Below, piece by piece: positions 8,600-15,612 of a stretch of DNA of 24,667 nt (positions are counted from its first letter, which is position 1; every line of letters starts with the position of its first letter). The notes under the pieces are model-generated. The model saw only the letters and a list, made by a program, of their open reading frames with translations. It was not told the origin of the DNA and ran no database searches. This DNA is from Balneolales bacterium. GTDB lineage: Bacteria > Bacteroidota > Rhodothermia > Balneolales > Natronogracilivirgulaceae. The stretch is from the NCBI GenBank assembly GCA_007131625.1, contig SLQC01000377.1, positions 1 to 24,667 on the forward strand. The letters run 5' to 3'. Made by a program: the position numbers and the translations under genes.

Positions 8600-11500
8600 C
8601 TACTCTTCCATCGGATGCTCCTCCAGTAGCTCCTGCGGGGAATAAAACCCGCTATGCCCGGTGGTAGCCTCGCGAACTTCCTGCACCTTCTCCGGGGTAA
8701 TCACCGAGGCCTCGTTGCCAAAGCTGTTGCGTACGTAGGTAAGAACCGCCGCCATTTCCTCATCGTCAAGCAATCCCCGGAAAGGCGTCATAGGAACACT
8801 GCCGGGATACTCCCGTCCAAGTACTTCCATTGGGCCCGCCAGTCCGTGCAGGGTCAGCTTGATCAGCCGCTCCTCGCTGCCGGTCACCCAGCGGGTTCCT
8901 GAAAGCGGTGGAAACCCTGCTGCCGTGAGCCCCTGCCCGTCAGCCCCGTGGCATGTCCCGCAGTAGCCATCGCGGACGTATATCTGCCGGCCCTGCATGT
9001 ACAGCTCCAGGTCGGCGCCGGCCAGATCCACATCGACTTCTTCCTCGGCCGGCTCGGCCGGGGGTTCGCCTATCAGGTGGGTCATCGACGCCTCGTAGGT
9101 CTCGGCCATCCAGTCGTCCTGCGGGTGATTGGCCGCCTCGTTTAACACCGCCATTCCATCATCCACACTTAGCCAGGAGGCGGCGACAATCGCCTCCAGC
9201 CGTACCCGCCCGTGCGGATCCCCGGCTGCTTCTGCCAGCAGCTCCGGCTGCTTGTCCACATGGTGACCCGTATATCGCAGTACCCGGACGGCCGCCGCCC
9301 TTGCCCGGTAGTCGTCGGCTGTCAGAAGACGGCGAAGCAACGGCTCCTCAACCCGGTTTAGTCCCCAGCTCACCCACAGTGCTTCCAGCAGGTGGTGTTC
9401 ATAATTTTCATCGCTCTCATCCAGAATGTCAACCCACACTCGCAAATAGTCCAGCACCTGACCGGCATCCCGGCTTCGCAACTCCCGGCGGGTTCGGTCA
9501 CGGGAACGGAATTCATGCAGCTTCAGGTTGTCAAACAGCTCTTCGATACTCGCTCCGTCTATATTAGCCGGTTCCACCAGGGGGCGCTCCGGGTAGGTAA
9601 TCCGGTAGATGCGCCCGTGCACATGATCGCGCAGCGGATCGCGGGCGTTATGCTGCATGTGGCCGATAAGCACATTGTGCCAGTCGACCAGATATAGCGA
9701 TCCGTCGGGGGCAAACTCCATGTCCACCGGCCGGAAATTCGGGTCCGTCCCGACAACCAGGTCCAGGCGGTGGCGGCTGGTGTAACCGGTCCCGTCGTCC
9801 TCCAGAGTATGCTGCTTGGTACCCAGAAAGCCGATGGTGTTGCTGATCAGAAAGTCGCCCTGTACCTCGTCGGGAAAGTGCCGGCTGGAGACAAACTCCA
9901 GCCCCGAGGTCGGCCTCACCAGGTGATCTTCTTCAATCAGGTTCCGGGACTTTGGGGAGGCAACCCCGTACATGGGCTTGATCGAACCGGGCATCATCCA
10001 AAGCACATCCGGTCCGGACGTTTCGGTAAAAAAGTTTTGTCCCCACTTGTCGAAGGCGATTCCCCACGGGTTGGGAATCGAGAGCTGGGCGGTTCGCTCG
10101 AGATGCTTGCGCTGGGGGGCATAGCGATAAAAGCCGCCGTTGGTCGCTCGCACCGGCCCGTAGGAAGTTTCCACATTGGTGTGCAGAAACACCCCTTCGG
10201 CCATATAAAACGCCCCGGACGGATCCATTGTATAGGTGCTGTGGGCATGGTGGGTGTCGTGGTCGTCAAACCCGCTTAATATCAACTCCCGGGTATCGGC
10301 CTTATCGTCACCGGTCGTATCTTTTAACAAGATCAGGTTCGGTCCCTGGGAGACGTACACTCCTTCCGGGGCAAATTCAAAACCCAGTGGCATGTGCAGC
10401 CCGCCTGCAAAGACTGTCTGCGTATCGGCCCGCCCGTCGCCGGTCGTATCTTCCAGGATGATCAGTTTGTCGTCCGGACGGTTATCACCCGGTTTGTAAT
10501 GCGGGTAACTCGGCAAGGTTGCCACCCAAAGCCTCCCCTGGTTGTCGAAGGTGATCTGGACCGGGTTAGCCAGGTCCTGGAAATCCTCTTCAGAGGCAAA
10601 GAGCTCAATTTGGTAGCCTTCAGGTACCGTCAACTGATCCAGGGCGTCCTCCCCGTACAGGTACTCGGGGTTGCCGTGGCGCTCCGGGTCAAAATTGGAC
10701 TCGACCGGCGGCAGATCGATGGTTTCCTCCGCATCGACGGCCGCCACATCCATCTGCTCGCCCTCCGTGGCCTTCCAGATCGCACGGTCGCGAATTTCGG
10801 TCATCTGGCGTGTCTTCTCAATTTCGGCCGGGTAGTTGTCCGGGCCAAACGGTTCAAAGCGCCGCCCGTAGGCGTGAACTCCGTTCGGAATTTTATAGTC
10901 GTTGTGCCACATCCAGTTCTTGTCCATCACGGCGGCATGGATCAGCTCCCTGTGCTGTTCGGCCTGCCGGGCCGATGAACCAAAAATACGGTCGGCCAGA
11001 AGCTCGCCAAACCGGGCATAGCCTTCGCCGGTCAGTTGCGAGCCGTCGATGGTCAGCGGCTCATCGGCGGCCTCAAACCACTCTTTGGTAGGGGTGAACA
11101 CATCCACAAACGGAACTTCGTGACGGGCAGCTACCTCCTGCATCGCTTCGGTATACAACGCCAGGTTCTCGTTCTCCCGGACCCCGTCGGGAAGATCATA
11201 CCGGTCTGACAGGTTCTCAAAGGCGATCGGGGATACCAAAATCAGTTCGGCAGGCCGTTCTTCATCCCCGTTGTAATCCTGGCTGAGGGTATGTTCGATG
11301 AAGGCGTCCAGTTCGTCTTTATACCGGTCCAGCCCTTCCCGGCCCTGGAACGACTCGTTATAGCCAAAAAAAGTGATTAGCACCTGTGGGTTGAATTTGG
11401 AAATCCATTCATCCGGGTAGGGAAAGTGGCCTTCGCTGAGCTGGCCCCACTGGCTATCTGAGTCGGTAACCATATCGGTATGAAATTGCCCGGCGCCTGG

Positions 11501-11785
11501 AAATGCCCACGGATTATCACGCGAGGAGTGCGGGCGGAAGCCAGGTGTATCTCCAGGAACACTCTGATTGCGGATTAGCAGCGAATGGTCCGGGTAGCGC
11601 AGGTGCAGCTCGGTTTCGAAATGGCCAAAATGCATCATCCGTGATCCAAGATTATTACCGATAAGCACAATACTGTCATCCGTTTGCAGTTCCACAAGTG
11701 CCGGCTCGGAAGGGGTACACTGGGAAATACTTAATGAAAACAATGCCAACAACAAGTTGACCTTTAGACATGAGAAAAATTTCAT
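8600..11785 (-). CDS. PVC-type multidomain lipoprotein: SGNH-like domain, dehydrogenase-type propeller, HEAT-like region, cytochrome c
   Basis: Very large exported protein, 1061 residues from the ATG at 11785. An in-frame GTG at 11839 would add 18 residues ahead of the signal, so ATG is preferred. Layout: signal with probable lipidated Cys23 (ISQC), SGNH/GDSL-hydrolase-like domain (about 35-275), NHL/sorbosone-dehydrogenase-like propeller of the 'putative membrane-bound dehydrogenase' type (about 385-760, with metal-loop motifs DTTGDGRADT and DTTGDDKADT), helical HEAT-like repeats (about 770-905), and a class I cytochrome c domain with CGTCH at 942-946 and probable axial Met999. This is the PVC-type heme-binding CxxCH architecture common in Planctomycetes and Verrucomicrobia. 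The SGNH part lacks the usual Ser (IGNNLG) and His (DGSQLTGEGY). The gene is much more GC-rich than its neighbours. The likely role is periplasmic oxidation of a sugar or alcohol with electron transfer to heme; the substrate is unknown. Confidence 0.88.
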   Translation of the reverse strand: MKFFSCLKVNLLLALFSLSISQCTPSEPALVELQTDDSIVLIGNNLGSRMMHFGHFETELHLRYPDHSLLIRNQSVPGDTPGFRPHSSRDNPWAFPGAGQFHTDMVTDSDSQWGQLSEGHFPYPDEWISKFNPQVLITFFGYNESFQGREGLDRYKDELDAFIEHTLSQDYNGDEERPAELILVSPIAFENLSDRYDLPDGVRENENLALYTEAMQEVAARHEVPFVDVFTPTKEWFEAADEPLTIDGSQLTGEGYARFGELLADRIFGSSARQAEQHRELIHAAVMDKNWMWHNDYKIPNGVHAYGRRFEPFGPDNYPAEIEKTRQMTEIRDRAIWKATEGEQMDVAAVDAEETIDLPPVESNFDPERHGNPEYLYGEDALDQLTVPEGYQIELFASEEDFQDLANPVQITFDNQGRLWVATLPSYPHYKPGDNRPDDKLIILEDTTGDGRADTQTVFAGGLHMPLGFEFAPEGVYVSQGPNLILLKDTTGDDKADTRELILSGFDDHDTHHAHSTYTMDPSGAFYMAEGVFLHTNVETSYGPVRATNGGFYRYAPQRKHLERTAQLSIPNPWGIAFDKWGQNFFTETSGPDVLWMMPGSIKPMYGVASPKSRNLIEEDHLVRPTSGLEFVSSRHFPDEVQGDFLISNTIGFLGTKQHTLEDDGTGYTSRHRLDLVVGTDPNFRPVDMEFAPDGSLYLVDWHNVLIGHMQHNARDPLRDHVHGRIYRITYPERPLVEPANIDGASIEELFDNLKLHEFRSRDRTRRELRSRDAGQVLDYLRVWVDILDESDENYEHHLLEALWVSWGLNRVEEPLLRRLLTADDYRARAAAVRVLRYTGHHVDKQPELLAEAAGDPHGRVRLEAIVAASWLSVDDGMAVLNEAANHPQDDWMAETYEASMTHLIGEPPAEPAEEEVDVDLAGADLELYMQGRQIYVRDGYCGTCHGADGQGLTAAGFPPLSGTRWVTGSEERLIKLTLHGLAGPMEVLGREYPGSVPMTPFRGLLDDEEMAAVLTYVRNSFGNEASVITPEKVQEVREATTGHSGFYSPQELLEEHPMEE

Positions 11786-11942
11786 ATGTATACTCGTATT
11801 GGTATTAGTCTTGGGATGGCTGGATTTACGCAGCTTCACAAATACACATTCGATATGAATCGATTGAGTATTCGTTTTGAAGTGAATTTAATATAAAATA
11901 TTTCGGATACCGTTTTTAATAACCCTGTAGCCGTGTACATTC

Positions 11943-11970
11943 CCAAACCTTCTTCTCACTGATGGTTTGG
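11943..11970. repeat. Inverted repeat CCAAACC / GGTTTGG
   Basis: Perfect 7-bp arms at 11943-11949 and 11964-11970 with a 14-base loop. No T-tract follows on either strand, so it is not a clear terminator. Confidence 0.35.
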
Positions 11971-11999
11971 AACCTCAGAGTTACCGGTTTGGCCATAGC

Positions 12000-12017
12000 T
12001 TGCCCCTAAAAGGGCAA
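12000..12017. repeat. Inverted repeat TTGCCC / GGGCAA
   Basis: Perfect 6-bp arms around CTAAAA, with a GC-rich stem in an otherwise AT-rich region. Candidate hairpin or operator. Confidence 0.35.
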
Positions 12018-12038
12018 TCAAAACTTATCATCTATTTT

Positions 12039-12052
12039 AAAAGTATACTTTT
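12039..12052. promoter_or_regulatory. 14-bp perfect palindrome AAAAGTATACTTTT
   Basis: Uninterrupted palindrome, the size and symmetry of a homodimeric repressor site. It lies 22 bp from the TTGCCC/GGGCAA dyad and about 260 bp from each flanking start codon. The regulator is unknown. Confidence 0.4.
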
Positions 12053-12085
12053 GCTAACTTTTATTTATAGGAATACCCCGGCTGT

Positions 12086-12101
12086 AGTCTTATAATAGAC
12101 T
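12086..12101. repeat. Short dyad AGTCT-TATAAT-AGACT
   Basis: Perfect 5-bp arms around TATAAT. It could be an operator across a promoter -10 or a chance dyad; arms this short carry little weight alone. Confidence 0.25.
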
Positions 12102-12181
12102 TACTTACATGGCTTTACGAGATATATTCATTGGATTTACACTCTGCCAATATTAACAAATGATTAAACCTTGGTAACACA

Positions 12182-12213
12182 TTTATAACTTTCTGATGCA
12201 ACCCGTATATTTG
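12182..12213 (+). promoter_or_regulatory. Candidate Bacteroidota-type promoter of the Na/Pi transporter
   Basis: TATATTTG (12206-12213) fits the -7 consensus TAnnTTTG exactly. TTTA (12182-12185), one base from the -33 consensus TTTG, is 20 bp upstream, the expected spacing. This would give a leader of roughly 90 bases before the ATG at 12313. Confidence 0.45.
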
Positions 12214-12312
12214 TTCCTCTGTTTTGGGGAAACATATGATCTATACTTTTTCTAAAATAAAAGGCAGGAAAAAAGAGCCGCCGCTATCTGCAAACTGGTT
12301 CAATAATATCAG

Positions 12313-14049
12313 ATGAGCTACACTTTTTTTGACTTTCTTCAACTTGTTGGCTCTTTAGGGATCTTTATCTATGGAATGAAGGTCTTTAGTGACGGCTTGC
12401 AAAAAGTAGCCGGCGGGCGTCTTCGCTCTATCCTTAAAGGTATGACAACCACCCGGCTGAAAGGGATCTTTACCGGTTTTGGTGCCACTACCATCACTCA
12501 ATCCTCAACGACGACAACAGTTATGGTTGTCAGTTTCGTAAATGCCGGATTGATCACTTTTATCGAATCCACCGGTGTGATTATGGGGGCCAATATCGGA
12601 ACAACCGTCACCGCCTGGATGGTTTCCATATTTGGCTTCCAGATGCAAATCACCCCGGTTGCCGTTAGCCTGATCGGCATATTCTTTCCTTTTATGTTTT
12701 TTGGCCGTGAAAAATTCCGGAACCTGGCAGAAGCCATGATCGGATTCGGAATCCTGTTTATCGGCCTGGAGTTTATTAAGAATGCCGTGCCCGACATTCA
12801 TGAAAACCCGGAGATGTTTGTATTTCTGGACTCATTTACCGGGTTTGGCTTTGCCTCCCTTTTGTTATTTGTTCTGGTAGGCACAATTCTCACCCTTTTG
12901 ACCCAGTCATCCTCAGCTGCTACTGCCATCACTCTTGTCATGCTCTTCCAGGGATGGATCGATTTCCCGATAGCGGCTGCCATGATACTCGGTGAAAATA
13001 TCGGTACGACAGTTACGGCAAATATCGCCGCTCTGATTGGAAATGTTCATGCAAAACGGGCTGCGCGATTTCATTTCTTTTTCAATGTATTCGGGGTGAT
13101 CTGGATTCTTGCCATACTTACGCCATTTTTACACGGCATTGATTCCATCATGCAGTTTTTTATGGCAGAAGGGACATCCGTATTTGACACCGACGAGGTA
13201 GCAAGAGCCAATGCGACACTTGCCCTTTCTCTGTTTCACACCTTGTTTAATGTCATAAATGTGGCCCTTCTGTTTGCCTTTGTCCCGCGAATTGTCAAAT
13301 TCGTTGAAAAAATTCAAACCGATAAAAAAGACCAGGACAAGCAATTTCGGCTCAAGTACATATCTGCCGGCCTTATGTCATCTGCGGAACTCTCTATCGC
13401 ACAGGCTCACAAAGAGATCGAACTGATGGGCAAGCTGATCGAAAAGATGCATTTCAGCTTTACCGGTCTGTTTTACAAAAAACAGAAAAAACAAGAGAAA
13501 TTTCTGGAAAAAATTAAGAAAAGAGAACAAATCACCGATAATATCGAACTGGAAATCGGCGAATACCTGACCCGGATTTCCAGTTTCAACCTTACCGACC
13601 AGGCAACCCGCCGTATCCGAGCCATGCACAGTATTATCAACGACCTGGAAAGGGTTGGAGATATCTACTTTCAGATGTCCAAAACCTTCCAGCAAATGAA
13701 TGAAGAAGGCATAGAACTACCGGACGACGCCATGAAGGAGATCGGTGAGTATCTGGACGTTGTTCACAATGCAGTCAAACTGGTCCGTTACAATCTGGAC
13801 AAAACAAACGGAGATGTGGACCTGGATAAGGCGATTGAAATCGAAAATAAAATCAACCGGATGCGGGATACCCTCAAGGATGCTCATTACAAACGTCTTG
13901 AGAATAAAAAATATCCAACCAAGGCCGGAGTCATTTTCCTGGATTATCTTGTTCGGCTCGAAAAAATCGGTGACCACCTGTTTAATGTCAATGAAGCCCT
14001 TGCCGGACGCAAGGTAAAGTCGGCTTACAGTGAAGTCCTCGGTGAATAA
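12313..14049 (+). CDS. Na/Pi cotransporter family protein with C-terminal PhoU domain
   Basis: Inner-membrane sodium-dependent phosphate transporter of the NptA/YjbB-like family, 578 residues. Two inverted Na/Pi-cotransporter repeats are visible. Each has a QSS motif (QSSTTTT at 63-69 and QSSSAAT at 198-204) and a partner GANIGTT / GENIGTT loop (92-98, 228-234); these loops form the ion and phosphate site in the family. Membrane helices run to about residue 330, followed by a charged linker and a PhoU-like helical domain (about 365-560, with ISSFNLTDQATRRIRAMHSI and RLEKIGDHLFNVNEAL). YjbB-type proteins are linked to phosphate export; direction here cannot be judged. The gene stands alone, with no phoB/phoR or pst genes nearby. 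The downstream hairpin at 14118-14143 lacks a T-tract. Confidence 0.93.
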   Translation: MSYTFFDFLQLVGSLGIFIYGMKVFSDGLQKVAGGRLRSILKGMTTTRLKGIFTGFGATTITQSSTTTTVMVVSFVNAGLITFIESTGVIMGANIGTTVTAWMVSIFGFQMQITPVAVSLIGIFFPFMFFGREKFRNLAEAMIGFGILFIGLEFIKNAVPDIHENPEMFVFLDSFTGFGFASLLLFVLVGTILTLLTQSSSAATAITLVMLFQGWIDFPIAAAMILGENIGTTVTANIAALIGNVHAKRAARFHFFFNVFGVIWILAILTPFLHGIDSIMQFFMAEGTSVFDTDEVARANATLALSLFHTLFNVINVALLFAFVPRIVKFVEKIQTDKKDQDKQFRLKYISAGLMSSAELSIAQAHKEIELMGKLIEKMHFSFTGLFYKKQKKQEKFLEKIKKREQITDNIELEIGEYLTRISSFNLTDQATRRIRAMHSIINDLERVGDIYFQMSKTFQQMNEEGIELPDDAMKEIGEYLDVVHNAVKLVRYNLDKTNGDVDLDKAIEIENKINRMRDTLKDAHYKRLENKKYPTKAGVIFLDYLVRLEKIGDHLFNVNEALAGRKVKSAYSEVLGE

Positions 14050-14198
14050 GCCATATAATACCTTTTTGCGCCTGATTGATATGCGGACCAAACAGATAAT
14101 GCCATAATCTGAGAGTCCTGATTTACCTCTTGTTGAAAATCAGCCTAAGGACCCGGCATCTTTCGTGTATATCATTTTTTCCGAACCGAAGGGCCTTT

Positions 14199-15191
14199 CT
14201 ACTCATTTTTCCCGCTGGACACAACTGAAATCTCATCATCAGTAATATGAGCCGGTTCTTTGCGGTCAATCACATCCAGTACCTGTACAAGAATGGCACC
14301 GGCAATTATCAATCCCCCGGCAACCAACTCATAATTTGTTGGATTTTCACCGATTGACAACCAGGCGATGATGAATGCAGCCACCGGCACCAGGTTACCG
14401 TAAATCACCACCCTTGTTGGCCCCAGTGATCGCAGTGCTCTTACCTTCACCCATTGGCCAACACCCACACCAATAGCTCCGCCAGCAAGAATTGCAAACC
14501 AGGTCCAAAATCCGAATGTGAGCCAACTCTCCTGTACCAACGACGGAGAGGCAATCAGCAGATAAAGAGAGCCTCCGATAACCGTCCGCATGGCAACCAT
14601 GCTGATTGAACCGTATTTCCTGGCAAGAGGTTTGATCAAGTGCAGCTCAACTACAGTCATCGCCAGGGCCAGGAAAAGCAATAAATCACCCAGCCAGTAC
14701 CCCCGTCCTGGCTGCAGCCCGTCATAGGCTAGCGTCAATGTTCCAAAACCTGCCAGAACCACTCCCGCATATCCGTACTTGCCCATCTTTTCAGTACTGA
14801 ACAGATACCCGAATGCCGTACTGATCACCGGGCCGAGAGCCAGCCAAACCGCTGCTCTTGAGCCATGCGTCAATCCAAGCCCCTCGATACCCATCCAGGG
14901 AGCAAGTGTGGCACCCAGCAATGCGACCATCAAAAGGCGAAACCAGTCTTTTTTTTTAACGACCGGGAAAAACTGAAAATCATTGCCTGTTCTTTTCGCA
15001 TCGGCCAGGCATTGCATGTACAAAACGGTTAACATCGCTATACCACCCATTGCAAACCTGGAAACACTGAAAGAGATAGGCGACATTTCAAAAAGTGCGA
15101 CTTCCGCCAATATAAAATTGGCGCCCCAAAAGAATGTAAATAAAAAGAGCAGGCTGTGGTGTGACAACGGACTGCTTTGGGATTCAGTCAT
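14199..15191 (-). CDS. EamA/DMT-superfamily transporter
   Basis: Inner-membrane permease of the drug/metabolite transporter superfamily, 330 residues, with about ten hydrophobic segments in two EamA repeats. The first starts LFLFTFFWGANFILAEVAL and the second near YWLGDLLLFLALAMTVVEL. Typical EamA features are the N-terminal WGxNF and the Gly-rich helix AGGAIGVGVGQWVKV. A short acidic cytoplasmic tail ends the protein. Members export amino acids, metabolites or drugs; the substrate is not predictable here. The start ATG at 15191 fits the first helix. It is convergent with the phosphate transporter and shares no operon with its neighbours. Confidence 0.88.
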   Translation of the reverse strand: MTESQSSPLSHHSLLFLFTFFWGANFILAEVALFEMSPISFSVSRFAMGGIAMLTVLYMQCLADAKRTGNDFQFFPVVKKKDWFRLLMVALLGATLAPWMGIEGLGLTHGSRAAVWLALGPVISTAFGYLFSTEKMGKYGYAGVVLAGFGTLTLAYDGLQPGRGYWLGDLLLFLALAMTVVELHLIKPLARKYGSISMVAMRTVIGGSLYLLIASPSLVQESWLTFGFWTWFAILAGGAIGVGVGQWVKVRALRSLGPTRVVIYGNLVPVAAFIIAWLSIGENPTNYELVAGGLIIAGAILVQVLDVIDRKEPAHITDDEISVVSSGKNE

Positions 15192-15321
15192 ATTTTATTT
15201 ACCGGTTTTAGCCAGTGTAGGTGGTATTCGGGATACAAAACCATTCAATAAACAAATAAATTGTTTTTCTATTTCAAATATTAGCTGCATTTTCATTTTT
15301 TTACGATCTGATCTATTTGGA
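15192..15321. other. AT-rich spacer upstream of the DMT transporter
   Basis: Non-coding, AT-rich. It probably holds the transporter promoter on the minus strand, but I could not pick out elements. Together with 15322-15612 it makes a 421-bp gap whose only recognisable content is the TIM-barrel relic. Confidence 0.3.
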
Positions 15322-15494
15322 TTTGCCTTTGAGTCTCCTGTTATCAATTTATTGGAATGGATAGGAATGAAAGAACCGACCTGAACGGCCATATCCACAC
15401 TGCAGTAGTACAGGGTACACGGTGAGCTGGATAGAAAGCCAGGAAACTCAATTACAAACCGATTATGGAAGCTCTCCTCGAAAGTTGAGACGGC
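15322..15494 (+). pseudogene. Relic of a hydroxypyruvate-isomerase-like TIM-barrel gene
   Basis: Unannotated DNA that aligns with the C-terminal part of the intact gene at 20055-21050. The firm core is 15375-15494. ACCGACCTG matches exactly, then GGC CAT ATC CAC ACT GCA reads GHIHTA (intact: GHIHTAGVPGR). After small frame changes the bases read ELDRSQE and then LNYKPIMEALLES (intact: ELDNTQELYYPPIMEALLDI). In the GHIHTA frame there are stops at 15423, 15432 and 15486; single extra A bases at 15436 and 15446 explain the broken frame. Similarity fades upstream, where TTGC..TTTGA..GGAATGG resembles KLLFDIYHVQIMNG DNA but with indels; the 15322 boundary is approximate. The 5' two-thirds of the gene is missing. 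It is a separate, decayed homologue, as the wording differs at many silent and coding positions. Confidence 0.75.
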
Positions 15495-15612
15495 ACCCGT
15501 CTTACTTATTAATAAAATACCTGATATTGTATCGAATAGATTTTTTTTGAAATTTTGTTACTGGACACCAATCACCTTTTTTGTCGTAATAAAGAGATTG
15601 ACAGTACCTTTG

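Larger units (their letters stand above)
11786..12312. other. Divergent intergenic region, dyad-rich, no gene seen
   Basis: About 527 bp separate the minus-strand cytochrome-domain gene from the plus-strand phosphate transporter. No coding sequence is convincing. The middle carries four dyads within 160 bp (see repeat entries), and the right end carries a candidate Bacteroidota promoter for the transporter. The 5' leader of the transporter is AT-rich with no strong Shine-Dalgarno. Confidence 0.5.

Noticed and set aside
8953..10978. Several long plus-strand frames (for example 8953-9567, 9770-10279, 10394-10978) opposite the cytochrome-domain gene
   Set aside because: They are antisense shadows created by the high GC of the real minus-strand gene. 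Their products are Arg/Pro/Gly-rich without domains, and the minus-strand frame has clear domains across the same bases.
14118..14143. Hairpin CTGATTT / AAATCAG between the two convergent transporters as a terminator
   Set aside because: 7-bp stem with a 12-base loop and no T-tract on either strand.
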